DNA from: Pseudahrensia aquimaris
GTDB lineage: Bacteria; Pseudomonadota; Alphaproteobacteria; Rhizobiales; Rhizobiaceae
DNA: 64,000 nt
Direction: 5' to 3'
NCBI RefSeq assembly: GCF_042676045.1
Contig: NZ_JBHTJV010000009.1
Span: 578,281-642,280 of the forward strand
Shown: positions 1 through 8,928 of the stretch, in pieces
Position numbering within the stretch: position 1 is the stretch's first letter
Layout: the number at the start of each line of letters is the position of its first letter
Translations under genes and position numbers: made by a program
The notes under the pieces: generated by a model
Seen by the model: the letters and a program-made list of their open reading frames with translations, nothing else
What the model was told of the DNA's origin: nothing
Database searches by the model: none

Positions 1-547
1 AAATTCGGAATCCGTAAATCAACCGCGCTACAACATCGCGAGCCTGGTCGTCGGTTCCCAGCCAATTCTTGTTGCCGAACGTGCAGAGTGGGTCATCCAC
101 GCCTTTTTCATATTTGCGGCACGTTTCTTCCTCATCCATCAACCAGCTTGGCGGCGATGGGGCAGGGCGGGGAATGTCCACATTGGCGGTGCGATAGGAA
201 TAGCGGATTGGCGTCCACAGCATCCAGCCGTTGCTCTCAATCTCTTCGATATTCACCGGGTCACGGTAGTCTGTCACCGGCAGGAAGCCGCCGAATTTCT
301 CTTCCGGATAATCCACCAGAACAGGCATCAGCAATTCGCCCTTATAGGAGACGAGAATTGGCTTATCATTGGCAATAAACTCGGCAATCAAGGTGAAGAA
401 AAACAGGAAGATGAAAATCCAAAGAGACCAATATCCGCGACGGTTCGCCTTGAAATTGGCCCAGCGCCGCTGGTTGATTGGCGACAGGCTAAAGCGCCCC
501 TTGCGCGGCCTTGCTTCTTTCACGCTATCGGTCACGAGCGCATCCAT
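1..547 (-). CDS. yejE: Oligopeptide ABC transporter permease YejE (partial, N-terminal part)
   Basis: Inner-membrane permease of a Yej-type (Dpp/Opp superfamily) peptide importer. About 182 residues are visible and the gene runs off the left edge. I start it at the ATG reading MDALVTDSVKEARPRKGRFS, three bases after the yejB stop. A basic cytoplasmic tail is followed by a membrane helix (about residues 40-60, rich in I, F and L), then the long periplasmic loop typical of YejE, with DYRDP and a conserved NWLGTDDQARDV stretch just before the transmembrane core. Gene order (two binding proteins, yejB, yejE) supports the call; the ATPase yejF would be expected next, outside the window. Confidence 0.93.
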   Translation of the reverse strand, partial: MDALVTDSVKEARPRKGRFSLSPINQRRWANFKANRRGYWSLWIFIFLFFFTLIAEFIANDKPILVSYKGELLMPVLVDYPEEKFGGFLPVTDYRDPVNIEEIESNGWMLWTPIRYSYRTANVDIPRPAPSPPSWLMDEEETCRKYEKGVDDPLCTFGNKNWLGTDDQARDVVARLIYGFRI

Positions 548-550
548 CTT

Positions 551-1663
551 CTAAACATCCCGCCTGTCGAAATCGATACGTGGATCAATCCATGTGTAGA
601 GAAGATCAGATAAAAGCGACACGATCAGGCCCATCAACGAGAAGATGTAAAGCGTTGCGAAGACCACCGGGTAGTCGCGCTGGATGGTTGATTGATAGGC
701 GAGCAGGCCAAGACCATCGAGCGAGAAAATGGCTTCGATCAACAGCGACCCTGTGAAGAACGCCGAAATAAACGCACCTGGAAATCCAGCAATCACAATC
801 AGCATCGCGTTGCGGAAAACATGGCCGTAAAGCACCTGCTTTTCGTTCAGCCCCTTGGCGCGGGCAGTGACGACATACTGCTTCTTGATCTCGTCGAGAA
901 AAGAGTTCTTCGTCAGTAGCGTAGTCGTGGCAAAAGCGGACAAGCAAAGCGCGATCAAAGGCAGGGTGAGGTGCCAGAAATAATCGACGATCTTCATGTA
1001 CCACGGCAGTTCTGAGAAATTCTCAGACACTAAGCCGCGCAGTGGAAACCAGTCGAAGAACGACCCGCCTGCAAACAAGACCATCAACATAATGGCGAAC
1101 AAAAAGCCGGGAACCGCATAAGCCACGATGATTACGCCTGACGTCCACACGTCAAAACGCGAACCATCAGACACCGCTTTGCGGATGCCGAGCGGGATGG
1201 AGATGCCATAGGAAATGAGCGTGATCCAAAGACCAAGCGAAACTGAAACGGGCAGTTTTTCGATGATGAGATCAATGACAGAGATTGAGCGGAAATAACT
1301 TTCGCCAAAATCGAAGCGGGCGTAATCCCAAACCAGTTTCATAAAGCGCTCGTGGGCGGGCTTGTCGAAACCGAATTGTTTTTCGAGCCTAGCGATGAAC
1401 TCCGGGTCCAAGCCTTGCGCGCCGCGATATTGAGACGAGCCACCACCACCAGCAGATTGGGTCTGCGTGCTTTGGTCTGCACCAAAGTCGCTGCCACCAC
1501 CAGAAATGCGCTCGGTGCCGTCGCCACCCTGTCCCGTGATCTGTGCGATCACCTGTTCGACGGGGCCGCCGGGCGCGAATTGGATTACGGTGAACGACAG
1601 CAGCATGATGCCCAAAATGGTTGGGATCATCAGCAACAGACGTCGTGCGATATAGGCGCCCAT
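551..1663 (-). CDS. yejB: Oligopeptide ABC transporter permease YejB
   Basis: Membrane-spanning half of the Yej peptide importer, pairing with YejE. The 370-residue protein starts with MGAYIARRLLLMIPTILGIM, a typical first helix of the DppB/OppB family, and carries the family signature around LTLPLIALCLSAFATTTLLT and the coupling-loop region TARAKGLNEKQVLYGHVFRN (about residues 265-285). Between the first helix and the core lies a Gly/Ser/Gln-rich insert (about residues 45-95), a low-complexity periplasmic segment that I believe is common in YejB proteins. It lies 41 bp after the upstream binding-protein gene and 3 bp before yejE, so the genes form one operon. Confidence 0.95.
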   Translation of the reverse strand: MGAYIARRLLLMIPTILGIMLLSFTVIQFAPGGPVEQVIAQITGQGGDGTERISGGGSDFGADQSTQTQSAGGGGSSQYRGAQGLDPEFIARLEKQFGFDKPAHERFMKLVWDYARFDFGESYFRSISVIDLIIEKLPVSVSLGLWITLISYGISIPLGIRKAVSDGSRFDVWTSGVIIVAYAVPGFLFAIMLMVLFAGGSFFDWFPLRGLVSENFSELPWYMKIVDYFWHLTLPLIALCLSAFATTTLLTKNSFLDEIKKQYVVTARAKGLNEKQVLYGHVFRNAMLIVIAGFPGAFISAFFTGSLLIEAIFSLDGLGLLAYQSTIQRDYPVVFATLYIFSLMGLIVSLLSDLLYTWIDPRIDFDRRDV

Positions 1664-1704
1664 GCGGTGCTTCTCGTCTCCGGGCTTTTTTCAGCGCGGG
1701 CGGG

Positions 1705-3582
1705 TTAGCCCTTGCCGATCGCCTTGGCCTTTTCAGCGTCGAACCACCAAGTGGCTTCTACTGGAAAGGCATATTGTGGTTTCGCCTCGGGAAAGCCGAA
1801 CATATCCCAGTAGGCAACGCGGTGATTCGTTGAATGCCAATTTGGAATCCAGCTATGCGTGGAACGCAAGACCCTGTCGAGAGCGCGCAGTATCACGGTG
1901 AGTTCTTCCCGCGACTGCACATCGTTCACTTTTGCTACCAATCCATCAACCACGGGCGACGAAATGCCAGCTGTGTTGGGGCTTCCTGGAATTGTGGCGG
2001 CGTTGCTGCCGAACAATTGCGCCAAACCTTCAGCGGTCGGTGTAGCACCCACATTGCGGGCAAGACCCACGATATCGAAATCGAATGTCTCCAACCGTTT
2101 TTGGAACTGCGACGGGTCCACCAGCCGTATGGAAGCATCAACGCCAAGGCGGCGCAGGTTTTCAACAAACCGTGCTAATATCCGCTCGAAGGTTGGCGAA
2201 CGGATTAGGAATTCCACGGCCAGCTTGTTTCCGCTAGCATCCACCATGTTTGAGCCCTGTCGCGTCCAGCCTGCGGCCAAGAGAAGATCATTAGCCCGCC
2301 GCAGAAGCGTGCGGTCGCGGCCTGAGCCATCGGATACCGGCGGCACGTAGGCAGCCTCAAAAACCGAGGGATCAAGTTGATCTTTGTAGGGCTCCAGCAA
2401 TTCACGCTCTTCCGGCGAAGCGGGGCCGGAAGCCGCGAAATCTGATTTTTGGAAAAACGACGAATTGCGTTCGTAAATCCCGTAGAAGAAGTTTGCGTTG
2501 GTCCACTCGAAATCGAAGCACAGACCGATTGCCTCGCGCGTTCTGGGGTCGGCTAATTTTTCCCGCCGGGTGTTGCAAGCCCAGCCTTGCATGGAAGGCG
2601 ATTTCTCAGCATCGAAAAGCTGCTGTTTGACGCGCCCTTCGCTTACCGCTGGAAAATTGTATTCAGTCGCCCAAGTCTTTGAAGTGAATTCTTCTCGGTA
2701 ATGAATGTTGCCCTTCTTGAAGGCTTCGAATGCCGCTTGTCGTTCGCGGTAAAACTCGACCCGGAGCGTGTCAAAGTTAGCCTGTCCTTTGGCGAAAGGC
2801 ATATCTTTTGCCCAATAATCATCCACCCGATCATACTCAATAAACGAACCCGCGCGCAGGCGGCCCACTTTATAAGGACCGGACCCGAGCGGTGGCGTCA
2901 TTGTGGTGGTGAGAAAATCGTTGGCTTCGAAAAAGGCTTTCGAGACGATTGGCAAAACCGCGTTTGCCAAAATAAGCCGGTCACTTTGTTTTCCCGAATA
3001 GATCAGCGAAACGCGCCCATCAGCCAAAACTTTCGCCTCAACAAGTTCGATCAGGTTGAGCGCGAGATCTGGATGCCCGTCTTTTTTAAAGGTGTTGTAC
3101 GTGTAGGCGACGTCTTCTGCCGAAACCGGTGACCCGTCGTGCCAGCGTGCTTCCGGGCGCAGGGAGAAAGTGTAGGTATTACGGTCGTCGCTGATTTCTA
3201 CATCGCTCGCTAATGCGCAGTATATAGCTGATGGATCATCGGCGTCGGGCGTCATGAGAGTATCGAAACATGACTCAATCCGTGGTGGGGCCGAGCCTTT
3301 CAGCACGAATGTGTTGAGCGTGTCGAAGCTTTGTGGGTTTTGGTTGAAAGCCCAATTGGAGACGGAAAAATTGAAAACGCCACCCTTGGGCGCATCAACA
3401 TTCACCCATGGGAAATTGGGGTAATCTGCGGGTAATGCTAACTCGCCAAAGGCCGAGAGGCCGTGCAACCTTCTGCCTGTAGGATTGCTCGCAAGCGAAA
3501 CGCTCGGCAGCGCAGCAAGGCCAGGTGCCAACAAGGCGGCGGCAGAAAGTTTGCCGAATTGACGGCGCGTGAGATTGCTCAT
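1705..3582 (-). CDS. Extracellular solute-binding protein family 5 (YejA-like), Tat-type signal
   Basis: Periplasmic peptide-binding protein feeding the YejBE permease. The 625-residue product begins MSNLTRRQFGKLSAAALLAP; the twin arginine followed by Q-F-G and a moderately hydrophobic stretch ending near SLA indicates Tat export, unlike its neighbour. Family-5 landmarks are present: the early Y-x-NFPWVNVDAPKGG region, WHDGSPVSAEDVAYT at about residue 145, and a C-terminal WIPNWHSTNHRVAYWDMFG typical of YejA-type proteins. It sits 10 bp downstream of a second binding-protein gene of the same family. The two are clearly homologous (shared NFDTLRV/NKGRYNVD, EYNFPA, DPSQFQ/DTSQFI segments) but diverged, probably giving different peptide preferences. 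Confidence 0.92.
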   Translation of the reverse strand: MSNLTRRQFGKLSAAALLAPGLAALPSVSLASNPTGRRLHGLSAFGELALPADYPNFPWVNVDAPKGGVFNFSVSNWAFNQNPQSFDTLNTFVLKGSAPPRIESCFDTLMTPDADDPSAIYCALASDVEISDDRNTYTFSLRPEARWHDGSPVSAEDVAYTYNTFKKDGHPDLALNLIELVEAKVLADGRVSLIYSGKQSDRLILANAVLPIVSKAFFEANDFLTTTMTPPLGSGPYKVGRLRAGSFIEYDRVDDYWAKDMPFAKGQANFDTLRVEFYRERQAAFEAFKKGNIHYREEFTSKTWATEYNFPAVSEGRVKQQLFDAEKSPSMQGWACNTRREKLADPRTREAIGLCFDFEWTNANFFYGIYERNSSFFQKSDFAASGPASPEERELLEPYKDQLDPSVFEAAYVPPVSDGSGRDRTLLRRANDLLLAAGWTRQGSNMVDASGNKLAVEFLIRSPTFERILARFVENLRRLGVDASIRLVDPSQFQKRLETFDFDIVGLARNVGATPTAEGLAQLFGSNAATIPGSPNTAGISSPVVDGLVAKVNDVQSREELTVILRALDRVLRSTHSWIPNWHSTNHRVAYWDMFGFPEAKPQYAFPVEATWWFDAEKAKAIGKG

Positions 3583-3592
3583 GGCAAGGCTC

Positions 3593-5452
3593 CTATTGAG
3601 CAGCGTTTAACGCTGCTTCTTTCTCACTGTCGATCCACCAGCTTTCGGGGTCATAGCCCACATACAGCGGCTGCTTTTCGGGAATACCGAACTTATCCCA
3701 CCATGCCACGCGGTCCTGATCGAGATACCACTGGTGGACCTGCAAATATTCAAACAGTAACACACGGTCGAGTGCATTGGTGGTCGCTACCAGCTCTGTG
3801 CGATCTTTTGCGAAGATGATGCGATCCACTAATTTGTCGACAACGGGATTTTTCAATCCAAACCAATTGCGCGAACCGTCGGTGTCAGCAGATTTGCTTG
3901 TCCAATAATCGCGCTGCTCGTTGCCTGGTGAAAGTGATTGCACCGCGCCGGCTACGACAACATCGTAGTCAAAACCGCGGCGGCGCTGGATGAACTGCGA
4001 CGTATCGACGACGCGGTAGCTCACATCGATGCCAAGCCTGCGCAGCGATGTCATCCACGGGGCGTTCACCCGTTCAGAATTGGGATCAAAACCAAGAATG
4101 ACAAATTTGAACGGCTCTTTCGTTTGCTCGTTCACCAGTTGAGTGCCTTCGCGCACCCAGCCTGCCTCTTTCAACAGGTCAAAGGCTTCCCGGAGATATT
4201 TGCGCTCGTCGCCCCGGCTTTCATAAACGGGTTGTGTGAACGGCTCGGTGAAAATCTCTGGCGGAAGTTCGGCTTTGAATTCCTCCAGAATTTCAAGTTC
4301 GCGGCCTTCGGGCATACCGGTGGCGGAAAGCTCCGTGCCACCAAAATACGTGTTCAGGCGTTTATATTGATCGAAAAAGAGGTCTTTGTTCATCCGCTCA
4401 AAATTCAACACCAGAGAGAGCGCCTTGCGCACCCTGCGGTCTTTGAAAATATCGCGACGCTGATTGAACACCCAACCAACCATAGGGAAGCTGGACGTTT
4501 CCTTGAACTGAGTGCGCTTCACGAGCCCTTTTTCAAATGCGGGAAAATTGTATTCTTGCGCCCAGCGCTGAGCGCGGTTTTCTTCCCGGATGTCTTCCAA
4601 TCCACCCTTTGTGAAAGCCTGCCAAATCGCATTTGGGTCAGTAAAATAGCGGATCACACGCTTATCGACATTGTAGCGCCCTTTGTTGACTGGCAGATCA
4701 GCCGCCCAATAATCTGGCACCCGTTCCCAAGTCACAGACGAACCGGCGCTAAACGAAGCGATGCGGTAGGGGCCGTTTCCAAGTGGAATTTCCAGCGTAG
4801 AGCGGGTGAAATCGCGGGGCTGTCCGTCAGCACCATTTGCCGTCCACCAGTGTTTTGGCAGCACTGGCAAGTCGCCCATAATATGGGGCAATTCACGGTT
4901 GTTCTTTTCATTGAAAACAAAGCGCACGGTCCGCTCGTCAATGATCTCGACCTCTTGCACATTTGCGAAGTAACGAACGTGCTGCGGGGAATGCTGCTTG
5001 AGCGTCTCCATCGACCACTTCACATCCTCTGCGGTGATGCTCTTGCCGTCATGGAATTTTGCGTTCGGATTCAGTCGGTATGTCGCCGAAGAATAGTCAT
5101 CGGGATAGGTGAAAGCTTCCGCGATCAGTGGATGCGAAACGGATGCCTCGTCTATGCCTTGGGCCATCAACGTATCCCACAAAAGCCCGCCAAAAAATGT
5201 CAGACCAGAAGCTGCGGTGCCCTTCACGATGAATGGATTGAAACTGTCGAACGTGCCGAGAGCTGCGCTGTTAAGCGTGCCTCCTTTCGGCGCGTTCGGG
5301 TTCACATAATCGTAGTGTGGGAAACTGTCCTTGTATTTTGTCTCCGCCCCAAGCGAGCTTGATGTGTACCATGTGGTCTCTTGAGCAACAGCCGGAAGGG
5401 CGAGGCACAGGCTCGCAATGACTGCGGCAAGCGGGGCAAATAGTTTGATCAT
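3593..5452 (-). CDS. Extracellular solute-binding protein family 5 (YejA-like), Sec signal
   Basis: First gene of the Yej operon and second periplasmic binding protein of the importer. The 619-residue product has a Sec-type signal peptide (MIKLFAPLAAVIASLCLALP, cleavage likely after AVAQ/A) instead of the Tat signal of its paralogue. Family-5 motifs include YVNPNAPKGGTLN, FHDGKSITAEDVKWSMETL (about residue 135) and LPKHWWT. The C-terminus VHQWYLDQDRVAWWDKFGIP matches the YejA class. A short perfect inverted repeat, TGACA-CCC-TGTCA, lies 66-78 bp upstream of the start (5518-5530) and could be an operator, though I cannot assign a regulator. Substrate is inferred as oligopeptides from the family only. 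Confidence 0.93.
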   Translation of the reverse strand: MIKLFAPLAAVIASLCLALPAVAQETTWYTSSSLGAETKYKDSFPHYDYVNPNAPKGGTLNSAALGTFDSFNPFIVKGTAASGLTFFGGLLWDTLMAQGIDEASVSHPLIAEAFTYPDDYSSATYRLNPNAKFHDGKSITAEDVKWSMETLKQHSPQHVRYFANVQEVEIIDERTVRFVFNEKNNRELPHIMGDLPVLPKHWWTANGADGQPRDFTRSTLEIPLGNGPYRIASFSAGSSVTWERVPDYWAADLPVNKGRYNVDKRVIRYFTDPNAIWQAFTKGGLEDIREENRAQRWAQEYNFPAFEKGLVKRTQFKETSSFPMVGWVFNQRRDIFKDRRVRKALSLVLNFERMNKDLFFDQYKRLNTYFGGTELSATGMPEGRELEILEEFKAELPPEIFTEPFTQPVYESRGDERKYLREAFDLLKEAGWVREGTQLVNEQTKEPFKFVILGFDPNSERVNAPWMTSLRRLGIDVSYRVVDTSQFIQRRRGFDYDVVVAGAVQSLSPGNEQRDYWTSKSADTDGSRNWFGLKNPVVDKLVDRIIFAKDRTELVATTNALDRVLLFEYLQVHQWYLDQDRVAWWDKFGIPEKQPLYVGYDPESWWIDSEKEAALNAAQ

Positions 5453-5573
5453 GGGCGCAGTGTCTCCGGCTTAAATCACTGAAATATAATAAGACGTGGT
5501 TGAAGGATAAGTCGTTATGACACCCTGTCACGTCAAGGCACGTTTGCGTTAGCAGGCTGCGCAGAAAAATCGG

Positions 5574-5603
5574 CAAAAAAAAGCCGGGCTGTATCGCCCG
5601 GCT
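5574..5603 (-). terminator. Rho-independent terminator of the cytochrome c gene
   Basis: On the minus strand an 8-bp GC-rich stem (AGCCGGGC / GCCCGGCT) with a 6-nt loop is followed by eight T residues. It lies about 25 bp after the stop of the cytochrome gene at 5628 and separates it from the yej operon. Confidence 0.9.
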
Positions 5604-5627
5604 CTGGATGTGTGCAATCAGCTGCGA

Positions 5628-6179
5628 TCAACTGTCTGGCAGAGGCGCAGGATCGTTCGACAAAGAGCGCATGTAAGCGATCAGCGCAGCGCGGTCTTCC
5701 ACTTTCTTGATACCAGCAAAACCCATTGATGTGCCTTTAATATAAGCCTTTGGCTTCAACAGGAACTTATTGAGTGAATCGTAGCTCCACACCTTGTCTG
5801 CACCATACTCTTTTAGCGCACCCGAGTAGGAAAATCCCTCGGCTGATGCCATCTGTTTGTTCACGATATCCCACAAGGCAGGGCCAACCTTGTTTGCGCC
5901 GCCTTCATTGAAATTGTGGCAAGCAGCGCACTTCTTGGCAACGCTTTCCCCTTTGGAAATGTCAGCACTCGCCAGCAGCGGTGCAACGGGTGGAATAACC
6001 ACCTCTTCCGGCTCAGCCGATGCGGACGCTGTCGCGCTTTCGTCCACCTCAACTGCATAGCCAAACTGCTCCGGCTTTTCGGAGTGGTAGATAGCTTCTG
6101 ACAGAAAGTTCAGCCCCAGCACGACGAATGCACCAGCCAGCAGGGCTCCAAAAATCTTGTTCCACTCAAATGAATCCAT
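5628..6179 (-). CDS. cycM: Membrane-anchored class I cytochrome c (CycM/c552 type)
   Basis: Electron carrier tethered to the outer face of the cytoplasmic membrane, in related bacteria passing electrons from the bc1 complex to an aa3 oxidase. The start is the ATG of MDSFEWNKIFGALLAGAF: a GGGAG ribosome site lies 7 bases ahead, and the slightly longer TTG reading overlaps that site. The product is 183 residues: an N-terminal uncleaved anchor helix (about 9-28), a charged Glu/Ala/Pro linker to about 70, and a haem domain with the CAACH attachment motif and the distal methionine in IKGTSMGFAG. A terminator follows. The symbol is by resemblance to Rhizobiales CycM and is not tested. Confidence 0.88.
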   Translation of the reverse strand: MDSFEWNKIFGALLAGAFVVLGLNFLSEAIYHSEKPEQFGYAVEVDESATASASAEPEEVVIPPVAPLLASADISKGESVAKKCAACHNFNEGGANKVGPALWDIVNKQMASAEGFSYSGALKEYGADKVWSYDSLNKFLLKPKAYIKGTSMGFAGIKKVEDRAALIAYMRSLSNDPAPLPDS

Positions 6180-6343
6180 GAGTGAGGCTCCCAAATTTGG
6201 TATGTGAAGGCCGCAGACGGCTCCGTGTCTGGCGGCTTTGATTTGTTGGCCGGAAGCTATTTCTTTTGCCCCTCACTTGCAACACCTGTAGAAGCCGAAA
6301 CTGTGAGACTTTTGGACCCATTATAGCTTTTTGGAGACCTGAT

Positions 6344-7075
6344 TTGAACGCTTCGACCCTCGTTATGGTTCCTGCCCGTATGGCGAGCACCCGCTTGCCG
6401 GGAAAACCCTTGGCCGATATCGCAGGCCTGCCGATGATTGTGCAAGTTGTGCGCCGTGCTGAGGAAGCCGATGTAGGCCGGGTTGTCGTCTGCACGGATA
6501 CCCAAGAGGTCGCTGAAGTTGTTCGTGCTCATGGCGGGGAAGCGGTGATGACCCGCGAAGATCACCCTTCTGGCTCGGACCGTATTTATGAGGCTTTGGA
6601 AGCGATTGATCCCGATGGCGCGGTCGAGACAATCATCAACGTGCAGGGAGACCTGCCAACCATCGATAAAGCCGCCATCCGGGCCAGCATCCTACCTCTG
6701 GCCGCCCCGGAAGTCGATTTCGCAACACTGACCACGCAAATCACTGACGAAGAAGAGCGCTCAAACCCCAATGTGGTGAAACTGGTGGGCACGGAAGTCT
6801 CGCCCGGTATCTTGCGCGCGCTCTATTTTACCCGTGCCACCGCACCCCATGGCGATGGCCCATTGTTCCACCATATCGGCCTCTACGCTTGGCGCAGGGC
6901 GGCCTTGGAACGCTTTGTGAAATTGCCGCCATCACCGCTGGAAATGCGTGAGAAGTTGGAGCAATTGCGGGCGCTGGAAGCGGGCATGCGTTGCGATGCG
7001 GCTATCGTTGACACTGTTCCGTTGGGTGTTGATACTCCAGCCGATCTTGACCGCGCCCGCGCTCTGCTGGGCTGA
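6344..7075 (+). CDS. kdsB: 3-deoxy-manno-octulosonate cytidylyltransferase (CMP-Kdo synthetase)
   Basis: Activates Kdo with CTP to CMP-Kdo for lipopolysaccharide (and possibly Kdo-containing capsule) assembly in the cytoplasm. The N-terminal nucleotide-binding motif VPARMASTRLPGKPLADIAG is the KdsB signature; VNVQGDLPTI and the closing LGVDTPADLDRARALL also match. I start at TTG 6344, which has GGAG eight bases upstream and gives 243 residues, the normal length; an ATG at 6365 has no ribosome site and a longer upstream reading adds unconserved sequence. Divergent from cycM and 21 bp before pheA. Its product is the donor expected for the KpsC-like protein at 58.7-62.6 kb, if that enzyme is a Kdo transferase. 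Confidence 0.95.
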   Translation: MNASTLVMVPARMASTRLPGKPLADIAGLPMIVQVVRRAEEADVGRVVVCTDTQEVAEVVRAHGGEAVMTREDHPSGSDRIYEALEAIDPDGAVETIINVQGDLPTIDKAAIRASILPLAAPEVDFATLTTQITDEEERSNPNVVKLVGTEVSPGILRALYFTRATAPHGDGPLFHHIGLYAWRRAALERFVKLPPSPLEMREKLEQLRALEAGMRCDAAIVDTVPLGVDTPADLDRARALLG

Positions 7076-7096
7076 CCAAATGCGGAGCTTCCAATC

Positions 7097-7951
7097 ATGA
7101 CCAGCCCAACAGGCCGCATCGCCTTTCAGGGTGAACCGGGCGCGAATTCCGATACCGCATGCCGCAATGTCTATCCGGACATGCAGCCAATACCCTGCGC
7201 GACGTTCCAAGATGCGTTTGATCTGGTCGTTGGTGGCAATGCCGATCTCGCCATGATCCCAATTGAAAACACGGTGGCTGGTCGCGTGGCCGATATTCAC
7301 CACCTGTTGCCGCAGTCGGATTTGCACATCATTGGCGAATATTTCCTGCCAATTCCGTTTCACCTGATGGCTATGCCGGGCGTGGGTATGGAAGACATCG
7401 AGACGGTCTACTCGCACATTCATGCACTCGGCCAATGCCGCAAGATTCTCAACGAAAATGGCTGGAAGGGAGAAATTGCAAACGATACCGCCGGTGCCGC
7501 GCGAATGATTGCAGAGCGCAAATTAATGAACGCAGCAGCGCTCGCACCGCCACTCGCAGCTGAACTCTACGGCATGAACATTCTGGCTGAAAACGTCCAA
7601 GACGAGAGCAATAACACGACCCGTTTCATCATTTTGTCACGTGATGCAAAGACGCCCAACGTCGATGATGGCCCTGCAGTGACCAGTTTTTTCTTCCGCG
7701 TGCGAAACGTGCCTGCGGCGCTGTATAAGGTCATGGGCGGTTTCGCCACCAATGGCGTTAACATGACGAAACTGGAGAGCTATCAGATCGGCGGTTCGTT
7801 TACAGCAACGCTATTTTATGCCGATGTTGAGGGCCATCCAGATCAACAAAACGTGGCCCACGCCTTGGAAGAGATGGAATTCTTCTGTGCGGAAAAGCGC
7901 ATTGTTGGTGTTTATCCAGCCAGCGACTTCCGCCGCCAGAACGGCGATTAG
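7097..7951 (+). CDS. pheA: Prephenate dehydratase
   Basis: Converts prephenate to phenylpyruvate, the committed step to phenylalanine. The 284-residue protein lacks a chorismate mutase domain, so it is the monofunctional type. The catalytic domain runs to about residue 190 (IAFQGEPGANSDTACRN at the start; NNTTRFIILSRD holds the catalytic Thr-Arg), followed by a regulatory ACT domain (about 195-280). In the ACT domain the GALV-type region is GGFATNGVNMTKLES and the usual ESRP element reads ESYQ, a variant I recall from alphaproteobacteria. GGAG lies 9 bases before the ATG. Its last four bases overlap the end of the convergent nudC gene. Confidence 0.95.
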   Translation: MTSPTGRIAFQGEPGANSDTACRNVYPDMQPIPCATFQDAFDLVVGGNADLAMIPIENTVAGRVADIHHLLPQSDLHIIGEYFLPIPFHLMAMPGVGMEDIETVYSHIHALGQCRKILNENGWKGEIANDTAGAARMIAERKLMNAAALAPPLAAELYGMNILAENVQDESNNTTRFIILSRDAKTPNVDDGPAVTSFFFRVRNVPAALYKVMGGFATNGVNMTKLESYQIGGSFTATLFYADVEGHPDQQNVAHALEEMEFFCAEKRIVGVYPASDFRRQNGD

Positions 7952-8928
7952 CCGTCCTTCACCCAGTCTGCCACCAACCGATTGGCAATGGCCATTTTGG
8001 GCGGCATGAAGAATTTGGGCGTTCCATCGTCGTTCTTTGGCCCACCACCGGCCAGAATGTCCCGCACTTCGTCGCGCGTGAACCAGCGGCAATCGTCAAG
8101 CTCTATTGCGTCCATATTGATCTCGCTGTCGAGCGCTTCGCCGTAGCAGCCAATCATCAGCGTGTGTGGAAACGGCCAAGGCTGGCTGGCGTGATAGCGA
8201 ACGTCACCGATGCGAATACCGCTTTCCTCAAACGTTTCCCGCCGCACTGCACTCTCTAAGCTTTCCCCCGGTTCCACAAAGCCGGCAAGCGCCGAATACA
8301 TCCCCGTTGGGAAGTGGTGCGAGCGGCCCAACAGGCATTTTTCTCCTTTGGTGGTCAACATAATCACAACGGGGTCGGTTCGCGGAAAATGATCTTTTTC
8401 GCACGAGGGGCAAGACCGCTTTACCCCACCAATCCGGCTTTCCGTCTCGTTGCCGCAACGTGCACAAAAGCGGTGGGTCGAATGCCAAGCGATCAGCGAG
8501 CCCCCGTGCGCCACCATGCCGAGCGTTTCGTGATCGAGCAGCCCTTGCAAAGCAAGCGAGCGAAAATCCACCGCTTTGAAATGTTCCGGCAAGCTGAAAT
8601 CTTCGTCATCGGGATTGATGCCCAGCGGCACCGCAAGGCGCGGCGCGGTTTCTGCAAAGCCCATTAGAACAGCGCGGTCCCATTTTGGTGCGAAGGGTTC
8701 CAGCGCATCCTTGGTCATTACGGCAACGCCGGTCTCATCCGTCTCAAAACTCAACAACACCCGTCCCCTCGCAAAGCCCATGGCCCGCGCAGTCGGATCA
8801 GCCAGTGCTGAGTTGAGGCAATTCTCGTCGCGCTCCTCGGAAAGCCTGTCCAAGCGACCGCCAGCAAAGGCAAGCTTCGCGCTGGTTTCCGATGGCGCGA
8901 AGTCAGGATGCATGAATGGTTTCGTCAC
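7948..8928 (-). CDS. nudC: NAD(H)/NAD-RNA pyrophosphatase NudC (Nudix)
   Basis: Hydrolyses NAD(H) to NMN(H) and AMP and, in E. coli, removes NAD caps from RNA. The 326-residue protein has the zinc ribbon (CARCG ... CPSC, about residues 155-180), a complete Nudix box (GFVEPGESLESAVRRETFEE followed by SGI) and the NudC-specific SQPWPFP motif after it. The start is GTG, overlapping the stop of the upstream HIT gene as GTGA, with GAGGAG 9 bases ahead inside that gene; the two are translationally coupled. Its 3' end overlaps pheA by 4 bp in the convergent direction. Confidence 0.95.
   Translation of the reverse strand: MTKPFMHPDFAPSETSAKLAFAGGRLDRLSEERDENCLNSALADPTARAMGFARGRVLLSFETDETGVAVMTKDALEPFAPKWDRAVLMGFAETAPRLAVPLGINPDDEDFSLPEHFKAVDFRSLALQGLLDHETLGMVAHGGSLIAWHSTHRFCARCGNETESRIGGVKRSCPSCEKDHFPRTDPVVIMLTTKGEKCLLGRSHHFPTGMYSALAGFVEPGESLESAVRRETFEESGIRIGDVRYHASQPWPFPHTLMIGCYGEALDSEINMDAIELDDCRWFTRDEVRDILAGGGPKNDDGTPKFFMPPKMAIANRLVADWVKDG

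Noticed and set aside
3938..5362. Long plus-strand open frame of 474 codons opposite the Sec-type binding-protein gene
   Set aside because: It is fully antisense to a gene with clear family-5 motifs and has no recognisable domain; typical shadow frame in codon-biased DNA.
5518..5530. TGACA-CCC-TGTCA palindrome before the yej operon as an operator
   Set aside because: Five-base arms are too short to claim a site by themselves; mentioned under the gene only.
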